From Acholoe squamosa (taxonomy: Eukaryota; Annelida; Polychaeta; Phyllodocida; Polynoidae): DNA of 64,000 nucleotides. The stretch is from contig OX439039.1 in the NCBI GenBank assembly GCA_949317995.1, positions 15,119,282 to 15,183,281 of the forward strand, read 5' to 3'. Made by a program: the position numbers and the translations under genes. Below the pieces are notes generated by a model that saw only the letters and a program-made list of their open reading frames with translations, had not been told where the DNA came from and searched no databases. Below are positions 11,284 through 21,054 of this stretch, piece after piece (positions within the stretch are counted from its first letter, which is position 1; the number at the start of each line of letters is the position of its first letter).

Positions 11284-13231
11284 GTGTTGTAAAATGAAGC
11301 CTACTGACAATGTGGAAATGTTTTCGAAAATTAAGGATGATTATTATCTCAATAAAGCCAGGCAGCTACGTTGTAGAATTAATAAGGCTATCAGGTACTC
11401 AAAAGCCAACCAGGTCAAGTCTGCACTGGAGGAGGCTAAGTCTGACCCAAAGCGATTCTGGAGAGTTTTAAATGGAGTTTTGAAACCAGAGGTGCAAATT
11501 GCCCCTCCAGAATTGATAGGTGATGATGGTTTTATCAAGTCAGAGCATGAATCTGTAAATTATTTAAATGATTATTTCTCAAATATTAGTGCTAAACTAT
11601 CTTCAGTTTTCACAGATAATGGTTATCCTGAGCGTGTATTAATGACTGAACCTGTTGATCCAGTTGAAATTCCTGTGCGAGGTGAAAAAGGCTTTGTTGA
11701 GATGCTCATAAAAGAAATAAATGTCAACAAAACTTCCGGAATTGATGGTATTAGATGTGATATTTTGAAAACAGCACTGTTATTTTTGTTAGATCCTGTT
11801 ACTAGGTTATACGAACTGAGCTTCACCAGTGGCATATTTCCTGAAAAATGGAAAAGGGCAAGGGTGAATCCAATACCCAAGCCCGGTAATATAAAGTTAA
11901 TCACCAATTGGCGGCCGATATCACTATTACCTGTACCTTCCAAAATTGCGGAAAAAATAATGTATTGCCATCTAAATGAAATTCTAAATAAGAAAAATGT
12001 TATTTCTGCAAAACAATTTGGTTATCGATCAGGACTGGGGACTGCAGATGCAGTCTTCAGACTCCTGAGCGATATCTATGAAAATAGAGATAGAGGCCAT
12101 TTGACTGGAGTTTGTTATCTTGACCTACGTAAGGCGTTCGATTGTGTTAATCACGCCTATCTTGTTGAAATTTTAGGACAACTTGGTTTACATGACACAA
12201 CACTCAATTGGCTAATGAGTTACTTAACTGGGAGAAGCCAGTATACTAAAATTGGTTCCTTTGTTTCTAATGAAGCCCCAGTACGATTTGGTGTCCCGCA
12301 AGGGTCTGTATTGGGACCGCTCTTGTTCATACTATATATAAATGATGTCAGTGATGTTCTTGCTGATTGTAAACATTATCTTTATGCAGACGACTTGGTA
12401 ATATACAGCTCCAACAACAAAATTGAAACTATAACCAATAGGTTACAAACGGCATTAAATCGATTACAATCCTGGTTTGTAACCAAGAGGCTTACTGCTA
12501 ACACGGATAAATCCAAAGTTGTGTGGTATGGTTCATGCAAAAAGTTACCAAAGTCCAGGGGCCAAAAACTATATTTGTATAACAAAGAACTTGAAACTCT
12601 AAATAACTACTGCTACTTAGGATTAAAGTTAGACAGTCTATTGAGTTTTGAACCTGCACTAAAGGATTTAAATAGTAAAATTAACCACCGTCTTTTTAGA
12701 TTCAGTAAATTCAGAAACATGTTATCTGAAAAAGTTGCTGTAACAGTCTATAAAACCACCATAATGTCTGTTTTTGATTACGCTTGTTTTGCCTACGAGG
12801 GGGCTAATGAAGGCCTGTTAAAAAAGTTAGACAGAATGCAGAAGAGAGGCCTGAAAATTTGTTTCAGAGGTTTGGATCTTAATGAAGAAGAGCTCCATGA
12901 ACGGGCTAATATCCCACTCCTGATGAGGAGACGACAAGAATTATTGCTTAGCTTCATGTACAAATTATCAAGAAATCCAGATTGGGTCGATGAGGAAATC
13001 AGAAGGCCAGGTATGAGGTCAGAATCAAAGATCAAGATAGTCATTCCCAGAGCACGTAACATGGGATTCAACAACTCGCCGCTATATAGAGGAGTTGAGT
13101 TATGGAACAATCTCCGAGCTGATGTCCAACACAGTGAAAGTAAACTTAAATTTAAAGCAAGAATTAGGCAGATACAAGACTTGTCCAAGATGATGTTAAT
13201 GGGTGATGAGCTGAATGAGCTGGATGAGTAA
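11284..13231 (+). CDS. LINE reverse transcriptase (partial ORF2)
   Basis: The frame is open for about 650 codons to a TAA at 13231 and includes a few host-side codons at its start. RT motifs are in order: an INKTSGIDGI fingers motif, NWRPISLL, KAFDCVNH (motif A, Asp), FGVPQGSVLGPLLF (motif B) and YADDLVIY (catalytic motif C, about residue 375). A thumb region and a C-terminal segment typical of Jockey/CR1 LINEs follow. The apurinic-type endonuclease that normally precedes RT is missing. The reading frame is intact, suggesting a fairly recent insertion compared with the decayed polymerase around it. The first Met at 11267 is probably derived from flanking DNA. Confidence 0.85.
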
Positions 13232-13809
13232 TATGAAAAAAGATACAGGTTAGGGAGCTGTTGAAAGACTACACCTTATCCTGATTGAGTAGAGGGAGCT
13301 GTTGTTTGCTGACTACACCCTCTGTTAGAATTTATTCATATGGAGCTGTTGAAAGACTACACCGCATGAATTTCATCCATGAGCTCACAGTGACTATACT
13401 CTCATACTGTATATCTGCTGATCATCTGTTTAAGATATGTTTTGTACCTACTGATCTGTCCATATATATCCTATTGGTATAGTGTAATACATGCTAGTAT
13501 AAAACTTGTTGATAGTAACAAACTGGTGTACCATGCCTGCTGCCCTTCTTTTTGAAATTTTATTGTAAGATTATAGAGGTTGCTATTTGTGTACATAGTA
13601 TATACTGTTTGTTATATAGATTTTATTTTTTCTGTTTATATTATTGTTCTCATTCTTCATTGTATAAATTCCCATCTTTATTCATTGATCTATGTGCAAA
13701 CAACCACTTAATGTAATAACTGAACGAGGATTCACATTATTGTCTAATTTTACCACTTTCTGTATGAATAGTGACTTGACAATAAAACATTTTCAAACCT
13801 CAAAAAAAA
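11284..13809 (+). mobile_element. 5'-truncated non-LTR retrotransposon (Jockey/CR1-like LINE)
   Basis: The insertion is opposite in strand to the polymerase gene it splits. It holds an RT ORF, a ~0.57-kb 3' UTR with AATAAAACA and a short A-run ending at 13809. Polymerase-like sequence lies immediately beyond both edges. No endonuclease domain is present, as expected of 5' truncation. No clear target duplication is visible. Confidence 0.8.
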
Positions 13810-14242
13810 TCCCAATTTGTATCTGAATCTTTGCGTGATGTGAATCTGACGCAGGGTATCTACAGTGTCACTCAACTCACTGGTTGGTAGTCTTAAGTTT
13901 ATTACACTCACGCCACTCCCGTGTGCCCTGACTCCTGTATTGCGGCCCACCGGTACAGTGCGTATTATCAGTGGAATAGTCACTCCGTCGAGAGATTCGC
14001 ATCGACAGGTGATTTTTTTTGCAATTTCCTTCGCCGCATAGAGGACAAAATCCAGGTATTACCCTACATTTTTCCATGTGTCTGTCGTAATTGTACACTC
14101 TTTTAGATTTTTTAAAACACTTTTGCAGATATGATGATCCATTTTCACTGAGGTACTTATATTTCACTGAGGTACTTATATGTGAAGAGAGTTTTTTTTT
14201 CAATGTTTTTCATTTATCTATCTATCCAACTTGCTTTTTTTC

Positions 14243-14370
<128 letters not shown>

Positions 14371-14792
14371 TTGTCACCCAGTTCTTTCAGTCCCTTGGTC
14401 GAAAGCGTCACACTGTCCTGTGTCGGAGTTTTCTGGGGTCCTTCCTACCTACGCACATGGATGACGTTCTTACCCTTGTAATAGCTGACAGCAACAAACA
14501 GAGAACTTTCCAGATCCAGAACGACGAACCATGTGTTGCAATTGGGTAGTCCTTGGGAAACTGCTCTGTCGCGTATCCGTACCTCCTCTTGGATGTCAGT
14601 GATGGTCGCTATTAGATTGAGGAGTGCGTCGGTGGCAAAGTTTACTTTTCTGGTGGGCATCGAGGTGCACTTTATGGCACTGTGGCGCTCCTTGGAGATC
14701 CTAACCCCGTCGAGCCAGATCTCCAGCTTCAAATTGTTGATGAAGAACTCCAATCTGGGGACTGTGGAAGGTGTAGGTAGTTCACATTTCAC
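14371..14792 (-). pseudogene. PC4-like ssDNA-binding protein relic
   Basis: A minus-strand frame from 14792 carries an N-terminal segment, then LDLESSLFVAVSYYKGKN followed by IHVRR and a TAG near 14445. In the same frame after the stop come PTQDS and TLSTKGL. The order 'beta strand, YKGK, IxxR, then PT/G-x-TLS' resembles the PC4/p15 single-stranded-DNA-binding fold. The upstream half (VRISKE... then PTRKVNF) looks like the second half of another copy, so two tandem domains are possible. A ssDNA-binding protein beside a protein-primed polymerase would make sense for element replication. The similarity is judged by eye and the gene is broken by the stop and by the adjacent microsatellite. Confidence 0.4.
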
Positions 14793-14974
14793 TACGGCTT
14801 TTCTCTACTTGGATGCCTGGTCACCACTCTTGGTAAAATGCCTCCTTATACCCATAGAGGGTTTCAAAGTAAGACGAGAAGTGCCATCAGTGTGAGCTGA
14901 ATCAACAGCAGAACCAGCAACAGGAGCAATGCTCGCGTCGGTATCTCGCGACTTTTAAGAAGATGATAGCCACA

Positions 14975-15080
14975 CCGCAGCAGTAGCAGCAGCAGCAGCA
15001 GCAGTAGCAACAGCAGCAGCAGCAGCAGCAGCAGTAGTAGCAGCAGCAGTAGCACCAGCACCACCACCACCACCACCACC
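14975..15080. repeat. (CAG)n/(CAC)n triplet tract
   Basis: Interrupted CAG/TAG and CAC triplets. The minus-strand poly-Leu frame is a repeat artefact. Confidence 0.9.
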
Positions 15081-15565
15081 AGCAAAGGCGGCTTTTGATA
15101 GTTTTTTAGAAAAGAGCTCTAATCCCTTTGATCACAGAGATCCTCACTCGGTAGGGTGTCTATAAATCTAATTTTACCTGCTCTCCACAGGTAACCAAAC
15201 GGTAGGAGGATCCAGATGAAAGTTCGTCTAAATAGGATTAGAAAAACATCAAAGAGTAGTCGGTAGTAATTACACACCCCTGTTAACAAAAGGAGAAGTA
15301 AAAATTAAGAAATCTCATAATACCTTAATGAGCAACCCTCCCTCACACCTGTAAAGTGGATTAAGCTAATTATCACAGTTTAATTCCCTTTAATCCCGCC
15401 AAAATACAGTTTTCACAATACCTTTCCACCTGTTTTATGTCAACAGCTCTTAAAGATAAGTCACTACACAGAATGAAAGCTTTCACCCTAATTTTCACCA
15501 AATACACTTGTCACAACGTCTTTCCCCCTGTTTGATGTTAACAAATTCAAAAGCCTCATGCTAAT
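15081..15565. promoter_or_regulatory. central regulatory spacer of the Polinton-class element
   Basis: This lies between the two oppositely oriented gene sets. It contains an imperfect ~100-bp direct repeat. One copy has CACAATACCTTTCCACCTG, then TGTCAACA and AAGTCACTACACAG (near 15413-15470). The next has CACAACGTCTTTCCCCCTG, then AAGTCGCTACCCAG (near 15513-15580). I see no coding region. It probably drives the plus-strand genes. Confidence 0.45.
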
Positions 15566-15645
15566 AAGTCGCTACCCAGAAAGGAAAAGGTGGTGGTAAG
15601 TATCCAGCTGGAAATAGGCTTAGATCATCCTATATAAAGCACCCC
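15566..15645 (+). promoter_or_regulatory. TATA promoter module 1
   Basis: The order is AAGTCGCTACCCAG, then GGTGGTGG, then CAGCTGGAAA, then TATATAAA at 15631-15638. The same order and spacing recur in module 2. It lies 165 bp before the first Death-like ATG. Confidence 0.6.
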
Positions 15646-15804
15646 AATTTCTCTTTGGAAGGATATATCACTGCTGACCGCTACGACTACCGCACCTACC
15701 GCCACTACCTTTACCATCACCAGCACCACCTACCCGCCAGGTCCCTGCCTACCTGCTCGCCTACCGACCTTCATCAAGTGATTTCTGAAGTTTTTGCAGG
15801 CGAG

Positions 15805-16140
15805 ATGAGTCTTGAAAATAACCCCTCCCTATCTGACTCTGACGACGTATGTAAAGTGAGTGTACAGGATCATGTCATGTGTGAAATGAAATTTACATAT
15901 AGCGATCGTTTGCTTCATGAAATAGGAAGGCTGTTAGTTGGATCTCTACTTGGACATCTCCTGCAAGCGTCTGCAGGAGATGGTCGTTATCAACACGGTG
16001 CAGGATATGTCTATGGAGATGTTCAAAACTTAGTGGTCTAAAACTACGGATCATCACAGATGGGGAGAACGCCATCACGCCTTCATGAGTGTTCATCGAC
16101 AAGATCTGTTACTTCAGTCGCAGAGCTTTTTTAAGACGCA
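15805..16140 (+). pseudogene. Death-domain-like protein, copy 1, frameshifted
   Basis: An ATG at 15805 opens a frame with an acidic Ser/Asp start, followed by a helix around the LLHEIG motif. Near 15940 the similarity to the downstream Death-like gene moves into another frame (KRLQEMVVINTVQDMSMEMFK), which soon meets a stop; a second shift restores similarity towards 16100. The pattern of amphipathic helices with a conserved 'QDMS-x-x-x-F/M-K' block is shared with copy 2 at 16145-16426, so the pair is probably a tandem duplication. Death-fold proteins act in apoptosis signalling. As a viral-type gene it may have modulated host cell death; this copy is broken. Confidence 0.4.
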
Positions 16141-16144
16141 CAAA

Positions 16145-16426
16145 ATGGATTACAACAATCCCGACCAGTTTTCAATGGACAGGTACTTTGTCACCATCTC
16201 TGAATCTCTATTCAGGGAGTGGAAAGATATGGGGACGTATATAGGTTTGTCGTCTGAAAGGCTAAATAGAATCGCACAACAACTGGAACAAGATATGTCT
16301 CTCCACGCCTTCAAAGTGTTGAAAATCGGGCAAGCTAAACCCGACAGTACACATCATCAGCTCATTCCAGTGCTGATGGATGACATGCGGAGGTTTGATG
16401 TTGCCAGATATATTACTTCACTTTGA
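16145..16426 (+). CDS. Death-domain-like protein, copy 2, intact 93 aa
   Basis: The frame begins at ATG 16145, although it is open further upstream, and ends at TGA 16426. It contains FREWKDMGTYIGLSSERLNR near residues 23-42, then QDMSLHAFKVLKIGQ and a final helix with DDMRRFDVARYI. A Trp before a 'LG/IGLS' turn, a helix with an AFKVL core and a last helix with (R/D)xxDVxxxI are the usual landmarks of the Death domain. At about 90 aa it would be a stand-alone domain, consistent with a decoy or adaptor that binds host Death-domain proteins. It follows copy 1 closely without its own TATA module. The fold call is by eye; other helical folds are possible. Confidence 0.5.
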   Translation: MDYNNPDQFSMDRYFVTISESLFREWKDMGTYIGLSSERLNRIAQQLEQDMSLHAFKVLKIGQAKPDSTHHQLIPVLMDDMRRFDVARYITSL

Positions 16427-16518
16427 AAACAAAGAAAAAGAGATGGTACGTAGAGAGTAATTGTGGAAGGGCGTGGTGACTTATGTAAAGGAGGTGTGCA
16501 CCACGGGAATCCCATCTT

Positions 16519-16600
16519 AAGTTGCTACACAGGAACATGGTGGTGGAGATAAAAAGTATGCAGCTGGAAAGGGGATTAAGCAGATCTATATAAACCACTT
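16519..16600 (+). promoter_or_regulatory. TATA promoter module 2
   Basis: AAGTTGCTACACAGG, GGTGGTGG, GCAGCTGGAAA and TATATAAA (16587-16594) occur in the same order and nearly the same spacing as module 1. It sits upstream of the BIR gene. Confidence 0.6.
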
Positions 16601-16697
16601 ACGTCAGGTCTCTGCTGTCTCATTTACCACCTCGCCTACCAGTGATACGTCCACACTCGACACAGCTACTACCACCGTCATCACTGCTCACACCACA

Positions 16698-16797
16698 TTA
16701 CCTTCTTACCTACCTACCTACCTACCTACCTACCTATCTACCTACCTACCTACCTACCTACCTACCTACCTACCTACCTACCTACCTACCTACCTAC
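16698..16797. repeat. (CTAC)n microsatellite
   Basis: About 25 copies of CTAC/TACC with one CTATCTAC variant. It lies between promoter module 2 and the BIR ORF and has probably lengthened the 5' leader. Confidence 0.95.
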
Positions 16798-16805
16798 CTT
16801 AGAGA

Positions 16806-17225
16806 ATGGTCAAGTATGCACGTTTCGTTGATTTATCAAGGAGACTCAACACTTTCGACACATCTATGTGGAATAAACCCTGTCCTTTCACAGAGAAACT
16901 CGCTGCCCACAGATTCTTTTACATCAGAGGTAAGGAACTTGTTCAATGCTACCAATGTTGAGTCACTATACACACATGGTTAGAAAGTGACAACATCACC
17001 GTGGAGCATTTCAGACATTCTCCTACCTGTCCGTTGGCCTCGGAAGGTATGAATCTAAGTCCACAGAGTTAAATTTTGCTGGCGGAAATGTTGAAGAAAT
17101 TGAACTCTTTGGACCACGAGTTGCAGCTTTTCAGAAATAAGCGGTGTGAAGGAGTTTTTACTTTTGAACAAGCAACTGCTATGTTTTTTAATGGTGTAAC
17201 GTCAAAGGACACAGTAGAAAAATGA
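16806..17225 (+). pseudogene. BIR-domain (IAP-type) protein relic
   Basis: From ATG 16806 the frame shows a BIR start (RRLNTFDTSMW), a central FTEKLA...FFYIRGKE and then the zinc ligands. If the stop is counted as one position, the spacing is exactly C-x2-C-x16-H-x6-C, the BIR signature. A TGA at 16959-16961 falls one codon after the second Cys, and a TAA lies at 17070-17072. The same frame then stays open to TGA 17225, adding a short helical tail without a RING finger. BIR proteins inhibit caspases and block cell death, and related genes are carried by several large DNA viruses and adintovirus-like elements. Both stops are simple substitutions, so this is a decayed copy. Confidence 0.75.
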
Positions 17226-17440
17226 GAAACAACATATATACACCAGACACCACGGACAACATATATGAACCGACCAAAGACCATCCACACAATTCATGTA
17301 TAGATAAGACACCAAAATAGTTTTGTATGTAAAAAAAAATGAAAAATGAGATTACGACAAATAAAAAGTGAAATGTGTACACTCCATATGTGGGTTCTAT
17401 TGTATTTCTATTTAATATTTAACTACCTTATGTGAATTTT
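17226..17440. other. spacer between BIR relic and right TIR
   Basis: AT-rich, no ORF. It probably includes the transcript end of the plus-strand genes, although no clean AATAAA terminator arrangement stands out. Confidence 0.4.
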
Positions 17441-18165
17441 ACTCTTACTAAACCCGCCCCTAGCCAAGTGGCGGGTTTACTAAAAAAAAAGGGGCCCCAC
17501 CCACCCCAAAGCCACCCCCAACCCAATGGTTCCCCCAAAGTCCCCCCCACCCCAGGGGCCCCCCAAATATTTCCTGTTTTTTTCTTCTTTTTTTTTCTTA
17601 TATTCATATAAAAAATATCTCACTATACTCGCACCCTCTTCTACTACATAATAAACCACCTCTTTATCAAAATAAGGTCACCACGTAACTACTTGCTTGC
17701 TGCACACAGCTGACTGATGGTATGACGTGTGGACAGCCAGCCAGCCAGCCGGTCAGCAAACCAATCCGAGGTCTCCATTTTTTTTTTTTTGCAAAAAGTT
17801 AAAAAAAAAAATAATGTGACGTCACCAAATTTGTCAAAATTCCCACCAAAATGACGACCTCTGATTGGTACATTCAAATACGGGTCACGTGACCTTATCT
17901 GCATAATAGAGGTCACGTGACCTAAACAGCCAGCCAATCAGAGGGCGGCACACCACAGGGGGTTTGGGTCACGTGACCATTTTTGAATTTCCCGCCAAAG
18001 AGAGGGCTCTGATTGGTCCATTTTGGCGCCACACCACGGGGGGTCTAGGTCGCGTGACCCCACATTTGATTTCCCGTCAAAAAGGAAGCCTCTGATTAGC
18101 TGCATGCCCAGTGAGTAATATCCTTAGATTAGCTATAGTCCCGTTCGGATACATACTATACTACT
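17441..18165 (-). repeat. right terminal inverted repeat of the Polinton-class element
   Basis: This is the inverted partner of 5258-5832. It carries an extra ~150-bp block with three perfect GTCACGTGAC palindromes (17884-17893, ~17912-17921, 17968-17977), a related CGCGTGACC near 18050, and several CCAAT boxes. The E-box palindromes could bind bHLH-zip factors and act as promoter or enhancer sites. Confidence 0.85.
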
Positions 18166-18171
18166 GATAGT

Positions 18172-19764
18172 TTGTTGGAATTTGGCTATCTGACTGCTCT
18201 AATCCCATAAGCAAACCTACACACAGACTACCTTTTAGAAAATGAAAACAAATGTATGGAATGCTCAAGGAATTGACAGCGCGGGGAGGCCATACAAAGT
18301 TATCATGGATATTTTGCCGCAAAACACATGCACTGCTGCTTTGGGGCTATGATCTGTTCTGTTTCAACCCATATTTATTATTATGGAACAAGTAATTAAT
18401 GGATCATTCATGACACATGTGTTTTAGCAAAGGATAATTACACGAGGGCTTGTCGAAAATGTCTTGCCGATAGTGGCCTCTCTTCCCGAAATGAGATGGG
18501 TCTATCACCTGCCAAGACACACACCTTCACCAAACTTCAAATGCTCCCATAATATACAAGAATTGAGGTCAGGTTGGGGCTGTTTGGCTCTGATACAATG
18601 TCCAACCACTAAATATATGTAACATAAATGGAAACACACATATTTGGTACCATTTCCTGAAAAGAATTTTCCCATCCCAAAAACCCATATGTAACATCAA
18701 GAACTCATCGAGCCCAATGATATTAGCAAAAAAAAAACAAAACAAGAAAAAATCAAAAATCTAAGTACAGGGGCCGACGGAAGTGCCAAAAATAGGATAT
18801 GCTCTGTTTCTATGGTTTTTGACAAGGCACTCACATAACGTTTGCCCAATGTCACTAACTGGGTTGTCATCCTGAGTCTATAGGAATCGGAGTTCAGTGA
18901 TTTCTCTAAGAGATTTTAGCCCCATGTGTTCATGTCTATGTCACAGACAGCATATATGTATCTGAGACATTATGCATATCATATCATCAAGAGATCAACC
19001 TTATATAGGTCCAACTCATCATGTAAAACATTTACCCCATGTCATCTGCAAAGTATGTGAAAATTGAGTAAAAGTGAAAGTGAGGTTCCCCTAGAAAGAA
19101 GGTGATCTGTGATTTTTCACCATTATAGCGTAAGTTCTGTGTACCACTTATGACCATTTTGACATTCCTACAGTAATCCTATGTGTTGAAATGTTTTTAT
19201 TCAAAGATGCTTTACCTATCCTTGGAACAAAGCAAACCCTTCTCACAGAGAGAGGGTTAAAACGTGAACAGTGGATAACACAGTAGTAAACCAAGCAACC
19301 ATGCAAATGGGACAACTCCCAATGGGACAACCCCTCATCCCACCATACTCAAAGACCAAGCAGAGAGGAGCATATAGTATCACACCATACACAGAGTGTC
19401 TGTTTGAATGTCTTTGTGTCAGGATGCGTGACCGTGTGTGAAAATGTGTCAAGTAGAGTGAAAATACCCTGTCTAACCTCCCCTGTGTAGAAAACCCTAT
19501 TATTACACACCAAGAAGTATTTTATCACATAGGCTTGCATTGTCCCATAACTGCATAAAATCGAGATTCTTCCACTTCAGTGCTATGTTTAGAGGGCATT
19601 TGGTGCATTCTGGTTCAGTGCTTTGTTCCATAGACAAACGTTTTGACAAGGAAAAAAAGGTGAAAATATATCAAACCTGTACATATCATACATGGTTGGG
19701 AGCATAATTAATGCCTCAGTTGATTTCCGTTTGTTTTGTATCATTTTGTTCCATATGGAATCTG
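18172..19764. other. unique-looking noncoding DNA
   Basis: I see no exon-like ORF, repeat structure or RNA gene. Short phrases such as GGCATTTGGTGCATTCTGG (~19597) and CAGTGCTTTGTTCCATAGACAAA (~19617) recur near 34470, 34710 and 42780, suggesting old dispersed repeats. Confidence 0.5.
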
Positions 19765-20170
19765 AATGGAACAAAAACGTTTTTTTTTTTTTTTTTTTTT
19801 TAGCTCTTTTGACTTTGAATAGGATTATGGGATGGAATCATGTCAAAATTTTTTGTTAGGTGGAGAATAATTTTGGAGTGATTTCTGAGGGCACTTATTT
19901 TTTCTTTTGTTGATATTCCAATTATTAAGGTCTACAGAGCTCTTCAAAGTTGCCTAGTTACTAAAAAATGGGATTTTTTAGGGTGAAATGGGCGAAAATA
20001 GAGCTTAATAATTGGAATACAAAAAGAAGAAAAAAAAGTGTCCTGCGAAATCACTACAAAGTTGATCTAAAATTAACAGAAGACAAATCTATAACAAAAT
20101 TCTATCCAATAATGCTGTTCAAAGCAAAAGAAGCAAAAAAAGAACGTTTTTGTTCCATTTTCATCCCATA
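19765..20170. repeat. long imperfect inverted repeat (foldback/hairpin element)
   Basis: The left arm (~19765-19938) and right arm (~19990-20170) are imperfect reverse complements. Shared blocks, in inverted order, are GGAACAAAAACGTT, AGTGATTTC and ATTCCAATTATTAAG. The loop is about 50 bp. There is no ORF. It could be a foldback MITE or, if transcribed, a double-stranded RNA source. Confidence 0.65.
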
Positions 20171-20568
20171 GAAAGCAAAATAAAGATATAATATTGAAAC
20201 CACATTTAACCCCTAGGTGCCCAAGCGCACTTTAAAGTGCGATTTTGGGCTTAAATAGGGCTTAAATATATGTATATTGAAGGAAACTATCATCTAGGTA
20301 CTTCTACTGGTCCAATGTGCAAAGTTAGACCCTCTAAAAAATGGCCATAACCTCCCCACCACAATACAACCATCCATTTTTCTCTATCACACCATTATAC
20401 CTAACACAGGGAGTCAAAATTTGAAAATGATTCATTAGAGGGCCACCCTCCAGGGGGCTAAGACCAGACATGACACAATTATTATGCTAGATCATATACA
20501 TCCAATGTCCCATACTCCCATTAGATTCTAAAAGAAATGTTCTTATCCATAGTGATAATCCATGCAGG

Positions 20569-20915
20569 TGTAGAGGTACGTATTGTCTAACCGTAGAGTT
20601 GGGTACCGTCTGACGTGGCGGGTGAGTCGAGTCGTCGGACGTTCCTCAGGTTCAGGATAGGTGGCAGCACCGATCCGGGTCTGTGGGGACATCTGACGAC
20701 GAACACCTGGGTCCTTATATAAAGCCCAGGGCTCAGCCGCTACGTCAGAGGCCCTCCAGGCCTCCGCACCATGTAGATTATCTCTCCATCCATCTTAGCT
20801 GCTTGTTCTATACCATCCGGCAGCCGTTGGCATACACTTGAATTACCGTCTTACTCTTTCTTTCGAATCGTAAGACCCGAACCCCCCAGGTCCGTAAGGC
20901 CGCAAGACCCTTACA
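20569..20915 (+). repeat. 5' LTR of Gypsy A
   Basis: It runs TGTAGAGG...CCCTTACA (347 bp). It has a TATA box (TTATATAAA near 20714) that falls in a 40-bp segment missing from the 3' LTR. Confidence 0.9.
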
Positions 20916-20931
20916 CTGGTGCCGTGACCAG
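20916..20931 (+). promoter_or_regulatory. primer binding site of Gypsy A
   Basis: CTGGTGCCGTGACCAG directly follows the LTR. The same 16 bases are present in Gypsy B, and TGG at the start matches a tRNA CCA end. I do not assign the tRNA. Confidence 0.75.
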
Positions 20932-21054
20932 TTAATTCTGGCGTATAGCCCGGACGTCATAACGTCCGAACGGCTGGTACATGGGTTAGATAACCTTAGG
21001 GAAGCTAACCCAGTAGGGCAACTGATTGCCCAGGAGAATGGCAATGGATCATTA

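Larger units (their letters stand above)
6897..14203 (-). pseudogene. protein-primed-type family-B DNA polymerase, disrupted
   Basis: Minus-strand blocks, in order, are: a Cys/His segment (14203-13877) with C-x2-C and H-x4-C; after a LINE, 11283-10640; an Exo I-like TFDFEAF (near 10497-10467); an Exo II-like GFNSGRYDLNL (near 10147-10108); Pol motif A DANSLYL (near 9432-9410); motif B with IGNTTYG (near 8524-8479); and, after a MITE, motif C DTDSLY (near 7300-7277). A conserved C-terminal region ends near 6897. The order exo-A-B-C matches organellar/viral type-B polymerases of Polintons. In the family the enzyme copies the element from a protein primer. Several frameshifts and two insertions (LINE at 11284-13809, MITE at 7468-8370) break it, so it cannot make an active product. 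Confidence 0.85.

Noticed and set aside
13285-13482. 65-aa ORF after the LINE RT
   Set aside because: It lies in the LINE 3' UTR, which has internal repeats of GGAGCTGTTGAAAGACTACACC, and has no coding features.
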